Shown here: piece by piece, positions 26,867 to 35,319 of the stretch
Position numbering within the stretch: the first letter of the stretch is position 1
Layout of the letters: every line of letters starts with the position of its first letter
Assembly (NCBI GenBank): GCA_035499295.1
Contig: DATJZG010000128.1
Span: forward strand, 1 to 42,041
Reading direction: 5' to 3'
Source of the DNA: DATJZG01 sp035499295
GTDB taxonomy: Bacteria > Myxococcota > Myxococcia > Myxococcales > Anaeromyxobacteraceae
DNA: 42,041 nt
Translations under genes and position numbers: made by a program
The notes under the pieces: generated by a model
Seen by the model: the letters and a program-made list of their open reading frames with translations, nothing else
Told to the model about the DNA's origin: nothing
Database searches by the model: none

Positions 26867-27537
26867 TCTCGCTCCGCCACATCACGAAGCGCTTCGTCGA
26901 CGGCGAGGAGGAGCACCTCGTCCTCGACGGCCTCGACCTCGAGGTGGCGCCCGGCGAGTTCGTGGCGGTGGTGGGGGCCTCGGGCTCGGGCAAGTCGACC
27001 CTCCTCTACATCGCCGGCGGCCTGGACGCCGACTTCGAGGGGGAGGCCTCGGTGGCGGGGCGGAGCCTGCGGGCGCTCGACGCCGACCGGCGCGCCGCCT
27101 TCCGGAACGAGGCGGTGGGCTTCGTGTTCCAGTCCTTCAACCTCGTCCCGGCGCTGCGCGCGGTGGAGAACGTCATGCTCCCCGGCCTCTTCGCCCGAGG
27201 CGGGAGGGGCGCGCCGTCCCTGCACGCGCTCCGGGCGCGGGCGCTCGAGGCGCTTTCCCAGGTGGGGCTCGACGCCAAGGCGGAGCGGCTCCCCGCCCAC
27301 CTCTCCGGCGGGGAGCGGCAGCGGGTGGCCATCGCCCGGGCGCTCCTCTCCCGGCCGGCGCTGCTGCTCGCCGACGAACCCACCGGAAACCTGGACGCGA
27401 AGAGCGGCGAGAGCGTCATCGCCCTCTTCGCCGGGATGGTGGCGCGCGGGACGACGGTCCTCGTCGTCACCCACGAGGAGCGCGTCTCCAAGGTGGCCGG
27501 GCGCGTCCTCCATCTCGAGCAGGGGAGGCTCTCGTGA
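26863..27537 (+). CDS. ABC transporter ATP-binding protein, LolD/MacB type
   Basis: The 224-residue protein is a stand-alone nucleotide-binding domain of the LolD/MacB/FtsE group. It has Walker A GASGSGKST, the Q-loop FVFQSFNLVPALRAVENVMLP, the signature LSGGERQRVAIARALL, Walker B LLLADEPTGNLD and the switch His in VVTHEE. The phrase NLVP.L.A.ENV is typical of this group. GTG 26863 overlaps the lipoprotein stop. It should pair with the FtsX-fold permease that starts 31 bp downstream, forming a type VII (mechanotransmission) ABC system for lipoprotein or envelope processes. Confidence 0.93.
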   Translation: MISLRHITKRFVDGEEEHLVLDGLDLEVAPGEFVAVVGASGSGKSTLLYIAGGLDADFEGEASVAGRSLRALDADRRAAFRNEAVGFVFQSFNLVPALRAVENVMLPGLFARGGRGAPSLHALRARALEALSQVGLDAKAERLPAHLSGGERQRVAIARALLSRPALLLADEPTGNLDAKSGESVIALFAGMVARGTTVLVVTHEERVSKVAGRVLHLEQGRLS

Positions 27538-27568
27538 CGGGAGCTCCCCGCGCTCGGCGGCGGCCGGC

Positions 27569-28855
27569 ATGAGGGCGCGCGCGCTCGTCCACCTCGCCTC
27601 CCAGAACCTCCGCGCCGACCGGCGCGGGGCGCTCGTGAACGCCGGCGCCGCCTGCGTGGGGGCGGCGGCGCTCGTCTTCTTCCTCGCCCTGGGCATCGGG
27701 GTGGGCCAGGCGGCCCGCCGCATGTTCGCGGGCGACACGCGGCTGGTGGAGGTGGTGCCGGCGGCGGTCTCTCTCGGGGGAGCGCTCGGCGGCGGCCAGC
27801 TCGACGAGGAGGCGGTGGCGCGCCTGGGGGCCCTCCCGGGGGTGGAGGGGGCCTACCGCCGCCAAACCCTGCGGGTGCCGGTGGCGGCGAGCCAGCCCCC
27901 CGCGGGCGTGCGGGTGAACTGGCCGCAGGGCTTCACCGTCCAGGTGCCGGTGGTGGGGGTCGACCCGGGGCTGCTCGCCTCCGACGTGGCGAAGGGGTTC
28001 CACTTCGAGGACGCGCAGGCGGGGGGGCCGATCCCGGTGCTCGCCTCGCGCCGGCTCCTCGAGGTCTACAACAAGACCATCGCCCCCGCCTGGAACCTGC
28101 GCAGGCTCCCTCCCGGCCTCGACCTCGTCGGGCTGCAGTTCCCGGTGCGGGTGGGCTACTCCATCATCCCGCTCAAGACCGAGGACAAGGTCTACGACGC
28201 GCGCCTCGTCCTCGTCGGGCTCTCCGACCGGGTGCCGCTCTACTCGCTCGCGGTCCCCCTCGCCACCGTGCGCCGCCTGCACGCGGAGTACGGCAAGGCC
28301 GATCCGGGGTACAGCGGGGTGACGCTCGAGGCGCGCCGCCCCGACGACGTCCCCACGGTGGCCGCGGCGGTGCGCCGCATGGGCTTCGGGGTGGACGAGG
28401 GAGACCGGGCGCTGGCGGAGCGGGTCGGGCTCGCCATCGCGGTCACCGCCGGGGCCCTGGCGCTCCTCGCCCTCCTCATGACCGCGCTCGCCGCGCTCGC
28501 CATCGCCCAGTCGCTCTCGGCGAGCGTGCGCGCCCGGACGCGCGAGATCGCCATCCTGGAGGCGATCGGGGCGACGCCGGGCGACGTGCGCTCGCTCGTG
28601 CTCGCCGAGGCCGGCCTGGTCGGGCTCTCCGGGGGGCTCGTCGGGGTGGCGCTCGCCTTCGGGGCGGCGCTCCTCGCCGACCAGGCCGCGCTGCGCTTCT
28701 TGCCCGACTTCCCCTTCCGCCCCGACACCTTCTTCGCCTTCCCGCCCTGGCTCTTCGCGCTCGGGGTGGGGGTCTCGCTCGGGGCGGCGCTCCTCGGCGC
28801 GCTCGCTCCGGCGGCGGCGGCGGGGCGGGTGGACCCGGCGCGATCCATCTCCTGA
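27569..28855 (+). CDS. ABC transporter permease, MacB/FtsX fold
   Basis: The 428-residue protein has the layout of MacB/LolC/LolE permeases: one membrane helix near the N terminus (about 22-45), a large periplasmic domain (about 50-285) and three C-terminal membrane helices (about 290-425), with the conserved cytoplasmic segment SASVRARTREIAILEAIGATPGDVRSLVLAEAGLVG that contacts the ATPase. One permease gene is present, so a homodimer with two ATPase copies is expected. It closes the 25277-28855 operon and faces a strong hairpin. Substrate unknown. Confidence 0.9.
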   Translation: MRARALVHLASQNLRADRRGALVNAGAACVGAAALVFFLALGIGVGQAARRMFAGDTRLVEVVPAAVSLGGALGGGQLDEEAVARLGALPGVEGAYRRQTLRVPVAASQPPAGVRVNWPQGFTVQVPVVGVDPGLLASDVAKGFHFEDAQAGGPIPVLASRRLLEVYNKTIAPAWNLRRLPPGLDLVGLQFPVRVGYSIIPLKTEDKVYDARLVLVGLSDRVPLYSLAVPLATVRRLHAEYGKADPGYSGVTLEARRPDDVPTVAAAVRRMGFGVDEGDRALAERVGLAIAVTAGALALLALLMTALAALAIAQSLSASVRARTREIAILEAIGATPGDVRSLVLAEAGLVGLSGGLVGVALAFGAALLADQAALRFLPDFPFRPDTFFAFPPWLFALGVGVSLGAALLGALAPAAAAGRVDPARSIS

Positions 28856-28863
28856 GTACAAGG

Positions 28864-28896
28864 CGCGGGCCGCGAGGAGTCTCCCCGCGGCCCGCG
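28864..28896. terminator. Bidirectional hairpin between permease and cytochrome c genes
   Basis: An 11-bp perfect stem (CGCGGGCCGCG, 28864-28874, with CGCGGCCCGCG, 28886-28896) encloses an 11-nt loop. It lies between the convergent stop codons of the permease (28855) and the cytochrome c (28921). No T run follows on either strand. Confidence 0.6.
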
Positions 28897-28920
28897 ACCT
28901 CGCTCGGAAGTGGACTCGGG

Positions 28921-29181
28921 CTACTTCTTCAGGCCGGCGACGTACTTCGCCACGTCGGCGGCGTCGTCGATCTTGACCGGCTTCATCTTGCCGGCGCCCT
29001 CGTGGATGGCCTTGAGGGTCTTGTCGGCCGGGGTGCCGGCGATCGGGGCCTTGGCCATCGAGCCGCCCTCGCCAGCGGCGCCGTGGCACATCTTGCACTT
29101 CGCGGCGTAGGTGGCGGCCGCGTCGGCCGAGGCGGTGGTGGCGAAGGCGACGAGGAAGAGGGCAGCAAGGGTGCGCTTCAT
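28921..29181 (-). CDS. Small monohaem c-type cytochrome
   Basis: The 86-residue precursor has a signal peptide (MKRTLAALFLVAFATTASA) and one haem motif CKMCH at about 29-33, followed by GAAGEGGSMAKAPIAGTP and a C-terminal Met in GAGKMKPVKI that is likely the second axial ligand. The C-terminal helix DAADVAKYVAGLKK is typical of class I cytochromes c. The mature protein of about 67 residues is among the smaller class I types. ATG 29181 is preceded by AAAGGA. It probably shuttles electrons in the periplasm. A palindromic operator-like site lies upstream. Confidence 0.92.
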   Translation of the reverse strand: MKRTLAALFLVAFATTASADAAATYAAKCKMCHGAAGEGGSMAKAPIAGTPADKTLKAIHEGAGKMKPVKIDDAADVAKYVAGLKK

Positions 29182-29236
29182 GTCACGTCCTTTCGGGAGG
29201 GGTTCACTGCTTCCGTGGTCCGGACGGCCGAGCCCT

Positions 29237-29252
29237 CGATCGAATTCAATCG
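29237..29252. promoter_or_regulatory. Operator-like palindrome upstream of the monohaem cytochrome
   Basis: CGATCGAATTCAATCG is a 16-bp palindrome with seven of eight pairs matching. It lies 56-71 bp upstream of the cytochrome c start, in the 173-bp gap to the transglycosylase gene, where a binding site for a regulator would be expected. I cannot tie it to a known regulator; it does not match an FNR box. Confidence 0.3.
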
Positions 29253-29354
29253 CGGGTCGACCCACCCCGGACACTTCGGGGCGCTCTTGATACACGATCC
29301 GGCCACACAGGTCCACTGCGCGGCCTACCCCGTGACCCGATGTGGGGGGCTATC

Positions 29355-31049
29355 CTACCCCGGGCCGGTGGCGAGCCCGGCGGCGGGCGGGAAGACGACG
29401 AGCGCGCTGCCGATCTGCAGCTTGTGGTGGCGCGGGTTGCGGATCCCGTTCCACCGGCACAGGTCCTCGATGCCGACCCCGAACTTCTGGGCGATGGCCC
29501 AGAGCGAGTCGCCCGCGCGCACGAGCACCGTCGCCTTGGTGCGACCGTCCACGAGCTCGACCTTGGCCTCGGGAGCCGGCTTCGGCTCCGGCTCGCGCTC
29601 GACGAGCTCGGGCTTCTGCCTCTGGATCTCGTCGATGCGGGCGCGCGCCGCCGCCGCGCTCGCGGGCGCCTGTCCGCTCCGGCGCGCCAGCGCCGAGAGC
29701 GGGATGACGAGCTCGGTCCCGGGCTTGACGCGCCGGCCGGCCTTGAGCCCGTTCATGTTGACGACGGTGGCGGTGGACACGCCGTAGGCCTGCGCGATGG
29801 CGGCCAGGCTGTCGCCCTTCGTCACCACGTGGTGAGCGAAGCCGAGCCGCGCCGAGGAGGAAACGGCCGGCCAGTTCCGCTCGAAGGCCTCCCCGTGCCC
29901 GACCGGAACCTTGAGCCGGTAGGCGCGCGGCGGCGTGCAGCTGCGCCGGAGCTCTGGGTTGAGCTCGCGCAGCTCCTTCTCGGTCACCTCGCAGGCGGTG
30001 GCGATGGCGCCGAGGTCGGCGGCCTCGGGCACCGAGACCTCCTCGAAGTCCGTCCAGCTCTCGCGCTCGATCTCGTCGCCCCGGAAGCCGAAGGCCTCCT
30101 GGTGCTTGGAGATGATGGCCGCAGCCATGAGCTTCGGCACATAGCCCTTCGTCTCGCGCTTCAGCACCTTGCCCTGGGCCATGGCCCAGAAGTCCGCCTG
30201 TCCCTTGCGCTGCGCCTTGTCGATCTTCCCGCCGCCGGCGTTGTAGCCCGCCCAGGCGAGGCGCCAGTCGCCGAACTGCTGGTGGAGCTCCTTCAGGTAG
30301 GCGGCGGCCGCGAGCGCCGACTTCTCCGGGTCGCGTCGCTCGTCCACCCAGAAGTCCTGGCGCAGCCCCATGCGCTTGCCGGTCCCGCCGATGAACTGCC
30401 AGGGGCCGACGGCGCGGGCGCGCGAGTAGGCGAGGTTCGCGAAGCCGCTCTCGATCATGGCGAGGAAGAGCGTGTCCTCGGGGAGGCCGTTCGCGCGCAT
30501 GATGGCGCGGTAGCGATCCTGGTAGCGCGAGAGCCGGCCGAGCCACTTCACGAAGTGCTTGCGGGCCGGCTCGGCCTGGAAGAAGCGCACGTAGGCCTCG
30601 ACGGCCGCGTTCACGTCGATGGGGATGTCGTACTCCGAGCGGAGCCGGGCGAGGTCGTGGTCGATCTCGGGCAGGAGCGCGATGCGCCCCGCGCCTCCGG
30701 GGGCCGGCGGCTCGGGCGCCTTCGGCGCCGGCACGAGCGCCGCCTTCTCCTCGGCGCGCCGCACCTCGTCCATCTCCGCCGACTCCGCCTCCACCGCCTC
30801 CTCCACCTCGGGGGTGTCGCCGGCCTCCGCCACGCTCGCCCCGACGTCCGCGGACCAGGAGGGGGAGGGAGGCAGGGGGGCGGACTGGGCGACGGGCGGG
30901 ACGACCGAGGCCTCGGGCACGTCGGCCGGGGAGAGGCCCGGGCCCAGGAAGGGGGCCTCGGCCGGCTCGGGTGCGGAATTCTCTTCTGCTCGCGCGGGGG
31001 TCGAGAGGGCAAAAACAGCCATCACGACCAGGGTGCGGGCCCAGGTCAT
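29355..31049 (-). CDS. mltD: Membrane-bound lytic murein transglycosylase, MltD type, with two LysM domains
   Basis: This 564-residue exported enzyme cleaves the beta-1,4 MurNAc-GlcNAc bond of peptidoglycan with 1,6-anhydro formation. It has a signal peptide (about 1-21), a Pro/Glu-rich spacer (about 25-120), the family 1 (goose-lysozyme-like) catalytic domain at about 140-300 with catalytic Glu 200 in FLAMIESGF and the motifs GPWQFIGGTG and AGYNAGGGKI, and two LysM domains at about 393-438 and 505-550 for glycan binding. No lipobox Cys follows the signal, unlike E. coli MltD. AAGGAA lies before ATG 31049. Co-directional with the cytochrome c but 173 bp apart. Confidence 0.93.
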   Translation of the reverse strand: MTWARTLVVMAVFALSTPARAEENSAPEPAEAPFLGPGLSPADVPEASVVPPVAQSAPLPPSPSWSADVGASVAEAGDTPEVEEAVEAESAEMDEVRRAEEKAALVPAPKAPEPPAPGGAGRIALLPEIDHDLARLRSEYDIPIDVNAAVEAYVRFFQAEPARKHFVKWLGRLSRYQDRYRAIMRANGLPEDTLFLAMIESGFANLAYSRARAVGPWQFIGGTGKRMGLRQDFWVDERRDPEKSALAAAAYLKELHQQFGDWRLAWAGYNAGGGKIDKAQRKGQADFWAMAQGKVLKRETKGYVPKLMAAAIISKHQEAFGFRGDEIERESWTDFEEVSVPEAADLGAIATACEVTEKELRELNPELRRSCTPPRAYRLKVPVGHGEAFERNWPAVSSSARLGFAHHVVTKGDSLAAIAQAYGVSTATVVNMNGLKAGRRVKPGTELVIPLSALARRSGQAPASAAAARARIDEIQRQKPELVEREPEPKPAPEAKVELVDGRTKATVLVRAGDSLWAIAQKFGVGIEDLCRWNGIRNPRHHKLQIGSALVVFPPAAGLATGPG

Positions 31050-31099
31050 TTCTTTTCGTTCCTTCGGATCTGTCTGCGAGGGGCGGCCCTCGAGGGCTC

Positions 31100-31105
31100 A
31101 TTGTA
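31100..31105 (-). promoter_or_regulatory. Possible -10 element of the transglycosylase gene
   Basis: TACAAT on the minus strand matches five of six TATAAT positions and sits about 45 bp upstream of the ATG at 31049. No good -35 is seen 17 bp further up (TTCCGG region). Weak promoter evidence. Confidence 0.3.
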
Positions 31106-31207
31106 CCTTCGGCACACCACCTCCGGAAGATCACGCGTTCATGGCACTGGGTCTCCAATGACCCATCTCGACCGGTTGCGGCGGGCTCCGTTCGTGCTAG
31201 AGCGTCC

Positions 31208-32260
31208 ATGCCCGTGCGCATCGGCCCTTACACCTTCTCCGGCCGCTTCTTCCTCGCCCCGCTCGCGGGGGTGTCCGACCGTCCCTTCCGGGCCATCTGC
31301 CGCGGGATGGGTGCGGCCTTCGCCTACACGGAGATGGTGAGCGCCCACGGGCTCCTGCAGGGAAGCGCGCAGACCGAGAGCTACCTCGATCGGGATCCGG
31401 ACGAGGAGCCCTTCGCGGTGCAGATCTTCGCCTCGGAGCCCGAGGTGCTCGCGCGCGGCGCCGCTGCGGCGGTGGAGATGGGAGCCGGCATCGTCGACAT
31501 CAACATGGCCTGCCCGGTGAGGAAGGTCTGCGGCACCGGAGCCGGCGCCGCCTTGGCGCGCGACCCCTGGGCGGTCGAGGCGGCGGTGCGCGAGGTCGCC
31601 CGCGCCGTGCCGGTGCCGGTCACCGTCAAGATCCGGGCCGGCTGGGACGAGGCGAGCGTGAACTGCGTCGAGGTGGCGCGCGGGGCCGAGGCGGGCGGGG
31701 CGGCGGCGGTGGCGCTCCACGGCCGCACCCGCGCCCAGGGCTACTCCGGCCTCGCGAACTGGTCCCTCATCCGGGAGGTGAAGGAGGCGGTCGGGGTCCC
31801 GGTCCTGGGATCGGGCGACGTGTGGAGCGCCCGGGACGCGCTGCGGATGCGCGCCGAGACCGGCTGCGACGCCGTGCTCGTGGCGCGCGGGGCCTGCGGG
31901 AATCCCTGGGTCTTCCGGGAACTGAAGGCCGCCGAGGAGGGCCGCCCGCCGCCCGGCCCCCCCTCGCGCGAGGAGTGGAAGGAGACGGTCCTGCGCCACG
32001 TGCGGATGCAGGTCGCCCACCGCGGCCGCGCCCGCGGCGGCCTCGCCCCGGCGGAGGCCGAGAACCGCGCGGTCCGCGAGCTCCGCAAGCACATTCTCTG
32101 GTACACGCGCGGCCTCCGCGGCGGAGCCGCCTTCCGCCGCGACGCCACCTCCGCGGACACGGTCCTCGGGGTGGAGTCCCTCCTCGAGCGGCACTTCCCC
32201 GCGGGCGCCCCCTTCGAGCTCGACCTCGGGGCGTTTCCCCGGGAGGCGATCTCCGAGTGA
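31208..32260 (+). CDS. tRNA-dihydrouridine synthase, DusB-like
   Basis: Dus enzymes reduce uridine to dihydrouridine in tRNA with FMN. The 350-residue product has the TIM-barrel N-terminus FFLAPLAGVSDRPFRAICRGMGA, the catalytic Cys region VDINMACPVRKVCGTGAGAAL, the tRNA/FMN segment VKIRAGWDE, then LHGRTRAQGYSGLANW and VLGSGDVWSA. The motif order fits the DusB/nifR3 subgroup common in bacteria. The start is ATG 31208; the frame is open upstream to 30971 but that stretch has no Dus homology. Separate from the next gene by 82 bp. Confidence 0.92.
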   Translation: MPVRIGPYTFSGRFFLAPLAGVSDRPFRAICRGMGAAFAYTEMVSAHGLLQGSAQTESYLDRDPDEEPFAVQIFASEPEVLARGAAAAVEMGAGIVDINMACPVRKVCGTGAGAALARDPWAVEAAVREVARAVPVPVTVKIRAGWDEASVNCVEVARGAEAGGAAAVALHGRTRAQGYSGLANWSLIREVKEAVGVPVLGSGDVWSARDALRMRAETGCDAVLVARGACGNPWVFRELKAAEEGRPPPGPPSREEWKETVLRHVRMQVAHRGRARGGLAPAEAENRAVRELRKHILWYTRGLRGGAAFRRDATSADTVLGVESLLERHFPAGAPFELDLGAFPREAISE

Positions 32261-32342
32261 GCCCGCCACCCGCCGCCCCGCCCCCGCCGGAGGGCGCCGC
32301 CGGCGCGCGATCGCGCGCGGGGTCGCCACGGGGGGCCCGCCC

Positions 32343-33161
32343 TTGACCGAGGCGCTGTCGCTCACCGTCTACTCGGGCGCCATCCTGGCGGGGTCGCTCG
32401 CCGGCGGCGCCGTCCCCCTCTTCGGGGCGGGCGAGCGCTCCGACGCGCTCCTCTCCTTCTCGGCCGGGGTGATGCTGGGCGCCGCCTTCTTCTTCATGCT
32501 GCCCGAGGCGGTGAAGGCGGGGGGACACGCCGTCATCCCCTGGGCCCTCACCGGCTTCCTCTTCCTCTTCCTCCTCGAGCGCTTCGTGCTCGTGCACGTG
32601 TGCGCGGAGCCCGGACCGTCCGAGTGGCTCGCCGCGCACCCCGCGCCACGGCCGGAGGGCGTGCGCGACCACCCCGCCCACGACCACGCCCACGAGGCCA
32701 CCGGCTGCGAGGTGCACACCCTCGGCCTCGCCGCCTTCGTCGGCCTGTCGCTGCACACGCTCGTCGACGGGTTCGCGCTCGGGGCGGCCCAGAGCGAGCC
32801 GGCCCTGGGCGTCCTCGTCTTCCTCGCCATCCTCGCCCACCAGGTGCCGGCGAGCGTCTCCCTCTCGGCCATCCTGCGCGCCGAGGGCTACGGGCGGCGC
32901 CAGACGCTCCTCATGAACGCGAGCTTCGCGATCATGGTGCCGCTCGGGGCCGCGCTCTTCCTCCTGCTCGACCGGCTCGTCCACGCCCAGCGCTTCACCG
33001 CCGTGGCGCTCGCCGCCGCCTCGGGCTCCTTCCTCCAGCTCGCCCTCTCCGACATCCTGCCCGAGCTGCACCGCCGCGGCGGCAACCGCTGGCGCGTCTC
33101 CGCCGCGCTCCTCGGCGGGCTGAGCGTGATGTGGTTCTTGCAGGCCGTCACCCAGGGGTGA
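32343..33161 (+). CDS. ZIP family metal transporter
   Basis: The 272-residue polytopic protein has about seven or eight membrane helices. A His-rich loop (HPAPRPEGVRDHPAHDHAHEATGCEVHT, about 95-125) between helices is typical of ZIP zinc/iron transporters. The metal-path motifs are FVGLSLHTLVDGFALG, with His and Asp, and ILAHQVPASVSLS, with His and Pro. It should import zinc or another divalent ion. The start is a TTG at 32343 with weak ribosome site. The stop lies inside a palindrome shared with the convergent kinase gene. Confidence 0.88.
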   Translation: MTEALSLTVYSGAILAGSLAGGAVPLFGAGERSDALLSFSAGVMLGAAFFFMLPEAVKAGGHAVIPWALTGFLFLFLLERFVLVHVCAEPGPSEWLAAHPAPRPEGVRDHPAHDHAHEATGCEVHTLGLAAFVGLSLHTLVDGFALGAAQSEPALGVLVFLAILAHQVPASVSLSAILRAEGYGRRQTLLMNASFAIMVPLGAALFLLLDRLVHAQRFTAVALAAASGSFLQLALSDILPELHRRGGNRWRVSAALLGGLSVMWFLQAVTQG

Positions 33162-33164
33162 CGG
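33145..33164. terminator. Perfect palindrome spanning both stop codons of the ZIP and kinase genes
   Basis: CCGTCACCC-AG-GGGTGACGG is a perfect 9+9 inverted repeat. The TGA of the ZIP gene (33159-33161) is in the right arm and the stop of the kinase gene (33148-33150) is in the left arm. The two genes overlap by 14 bp antisense. It is the likely shared end signal, although no T run follows. Confidence 0.5.
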
Positions 33165-35289
33165 AGCTCTCCGGGGCGACGGCGGCGAGCGGCAGGCGGA
33201 TGGTGAAGGTGGTCCCGCTCCCCCCGGTGGCGAGCTCGACCGTGCCCCCGTGGGCGGCCACGATCTGCCGGGCGATGAAGAGCCCGAGGCCGAGCCCCTT
33301 CTTCCGCTGGGTGCGCTCGTCGGTGCCGCGCCGGAAGGGCTCGAAGAGGTAGGGGATGAGGTCCGCCGGGATGGGCGCCCCCTGGTTCGTCACCTCCACC
33401 ACCCCGTGGCTCCCATCGGCGCGGCAGACGACCTCCACCACCGAGTCCGGGGGGCTGTAGTCGATGGCGTTCCCCACCAGGTTGGCGAGCGCCTGCCCGA
33501 CGCGGTCGGCGTCCCAGGCGCCGTAGATGGGCTCGCAGGGCGAGACGCGCACCTGCCGGCCGGCGTGGGCCGCCTCCCCCTCCTCCGCCACCCCGCGGGC
33601 GACCACCCCCAGGTCGACGCGCCGGCGCGCCAGCTGGATGCCGCTGCCCGCCTTCACGAGCGTGTAGTCGACGAGCGCGCGGATGATGCCGTCGATGCGC
33701 CCGGCCGCGCGGAGGATGCGCGAGAGCGAGCGCGTCTCGCGCTCGCCGAGCTTAGCGGACTGGAGGAGCTCGGCCGAGGCGGTGATGGCCATGAGCGGGC
33801 TGCGCAGGTCGTGCCCCACCACCCCGAGGAGGTGGTGCTGCGACTGCTCCGCCCGCCGCTCCTCGGTCACCTCGCGGACGAGCGCGCCCACCCCCACGAT
33901 CCGCCGCGCCGCCGTCACCGGGAACCAGCTCACCAGGAAGGAGCGCGGCGGCTCGAGCGGGCTGCGGAGCTGGGTGGTGAGGGCGTGCTCGATGACGGGC
34001 TTCCCGGACTCGACCACCCTCTGGAAGTCGCGCACCAGCTCCTCGCGGACCATGAGGGGCATCACGTCCCAGACGCGGCGCCCGAGGTGCTGCTCGGGGG
34101 GAACGCCCGCCAGCCGGGCGATGTGCGCGTTCACCCGGAGGTAGCGCATGTCGCGGTCGAAGAGGGCGAGCCCCACCGGGGCGTCCTCGAACAGGGCGTC
34201 GAGCGCTCCGGCCGACTCGTCCCGCTCCCGCAGCGTCTGGCGGAGCTCGTGCACGAGCGCGCCGCGCTCCGCCGCCGCGCTCTCCGCCGCCGCGAGGGCG
34301 CCGCACTGCGCCTCGGCGAGACGGACGCGCTCGAGCGCCTGTGCGCACTGCTGCGCCATGGCCACGATGAAGCGGCGATCCTCCTCCTCGAAGGAGCGGG
34401 CCCCGGCGAAGCCGAGCCCGAGCACCCCCAGGGTGCGCTCCCCGAGGCGGAGCGGCACCGCCGCCCAGGAGGCGTCGCTCATCGCGAAGCCGGGGCGGAG
34501 GAGCCCCGGGTAGCGGGCGGCGAGCTCGGCCGCCGAGGCGATGAAGGAGGGCTCGCCGGCCGCGAAGCAGTCGGCGATGGGCACCTCGAGGCTCGGGTGG
34601 CGCGCCGGCTCCCCGGAGCGCCGCGCCAGGCTGCCGAAGGCGTGGGCCGCCTCGAGCGCGCCGCCCGGCCCGGGCAGGGAGAGGCTGCCGCCGCTCGCCC
34701 CCAGGGCGCCGAGCCCGTGAAAGGTGGCGCTCGCCACCTCCTCCTCGGTCGCGGCGGCGGAGAGCGCGGAGGAGACCTGCTGGAGGCGCGAGAGGTGCTC
34801 GTCGGCCCGCTCCGCCCGGGCGCGCGCCGCCCGGTCCACCCCCTCGGCGGGAGCCCGGGCGAGGACGAGGAGCGGCGCCCTGCCGCCGCTCCCCGCGGAG
34901 CGGACGAGCGCGACCTCGAGCGCCCCTCCTCCCGGGCCGGCGAGGGAGAGCACGCTCGCCCCGCCCCTGCCGGCGGCGCCCGCGGCGCTGAGGAGCTCCT
35001 CCGCCGCGCGCGGGAAGAGGTCCGGGAGCGAGGGGAGGTCGGGCGTGCCGGCGCCGGGACCGAGGAGGGCCGCGAAGGCCTCGTTCACCCAGAGGAACCG
35101 GAGGCGGGCGTCGACGAGCGCCGCCGCCAGGGGGAAACGAGCCAGGGCCTCGACGGGGTGCGCCGGCGGCCCCCCCGAGGCCTTGCGCCTCCGCGCCGGC
35201 GCCGGGCGGCCGGGGCCTGCCCTGCGCTTCTTTCGCCGGGGGGTACTCAAGGCGTCATTCTGGCACGTCGAGGACAGCCGTTTCCACAA
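33148..35289 (-). CDS. Sensor histidine kinase, PAS-GAF-PAS-HisKA-HATPase
   Basis: The 713-residue protein has no clear membrane segment and should be cytoplasmic. Order: N-terminal PAS-like domain (about 45-140), a helical linker, GAF domain (about 170-330), PAS domain (about 365-480, with ALFEDAPVGLALFDRDMRYLRVNAHIARLAG), HisKA with phospho-acceptor His in VVGHDLRSPLMAI (about 500), and HATPase with N box NLVGNAIDYSPPDS and G boxes KKGLGLGLFIARQIVAAHGG. No receiver domain or adjacent response regulator exists in the window, so it is an orphan kinase. TTG 35289 is taken as the start without a good ribosome site; TTG 35250 is possible. It follows gshA by 30 bp on the same strand, suggesting co-transcription. 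Confidence 0.9.
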   Translation of the reverse strand: MWKRLSSTCQNDALSTPRRKKRRAGPGRPAPARRRKASGGPPAHPVEALARFPLAAALVDARLRFLWVNEAFAALLGPGAGTPDLPSLPDLFPRAAEELLSAAGAAGRGGASVLSLAGPGGGALEVALVRSAGSGGRAPLLVLARAPAEGVDRAARARAERADEHLSRLQQVSSALSAAATEEEVASATFHGLGALGASGGSLSLPGPGGALEAAHAFGSLARRSGEPARHPSLEVPIADCFAAGEPSFIASAAELAARYPGLLRPGFAMSDASWAAVPLRLGERTLGVLGLGFAGARSFEEEDRRFIVAMAQQCAQALERVRLAEAQCGALAAAESAAAERGALVHELRQTLRERDESAGALDALFEDAPVGLALFDRDMRYLRVNAHIARLAGVPPEQHLGRRVWDVMPLMVREELVRDFQRVVESGKPVIEHALTTQLRSPLEPPRSFLVSWFPVTAARRIVGVGALVREVTEERRAEQSQHHLLGVVGHDLRSPLMAITASAELLQSAKLGERETRSLSRILRAAGRIDGIIRALVDYTLVKAGSGIQLARRRVDLGVVARGVAEEGEAAHAGRQVRVSPCEPIYGAWDADRVGQALANLVGNAIDYSPPDSVVEVVCRADGSHGVVEVTNQGAPIPADLIPYLFEPFRRGTDERTQRKKGLGLGLFIARQIVAAHGGTVELATGGSGTTFTIRLPLAAVAPESSVTPG

Positions 35290-35319
35290 TGACCGCTAGT
35301 GGAGGCAGCCTCTCGGTGA

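Noticed and set aside
32660..32730. His-rich run in the ZIP gene as a possible repeat or nickel-binding insert
   Set aside because: A His-rich cytosolic loop is usual in ZIP transporters, so it needs no special explanation.
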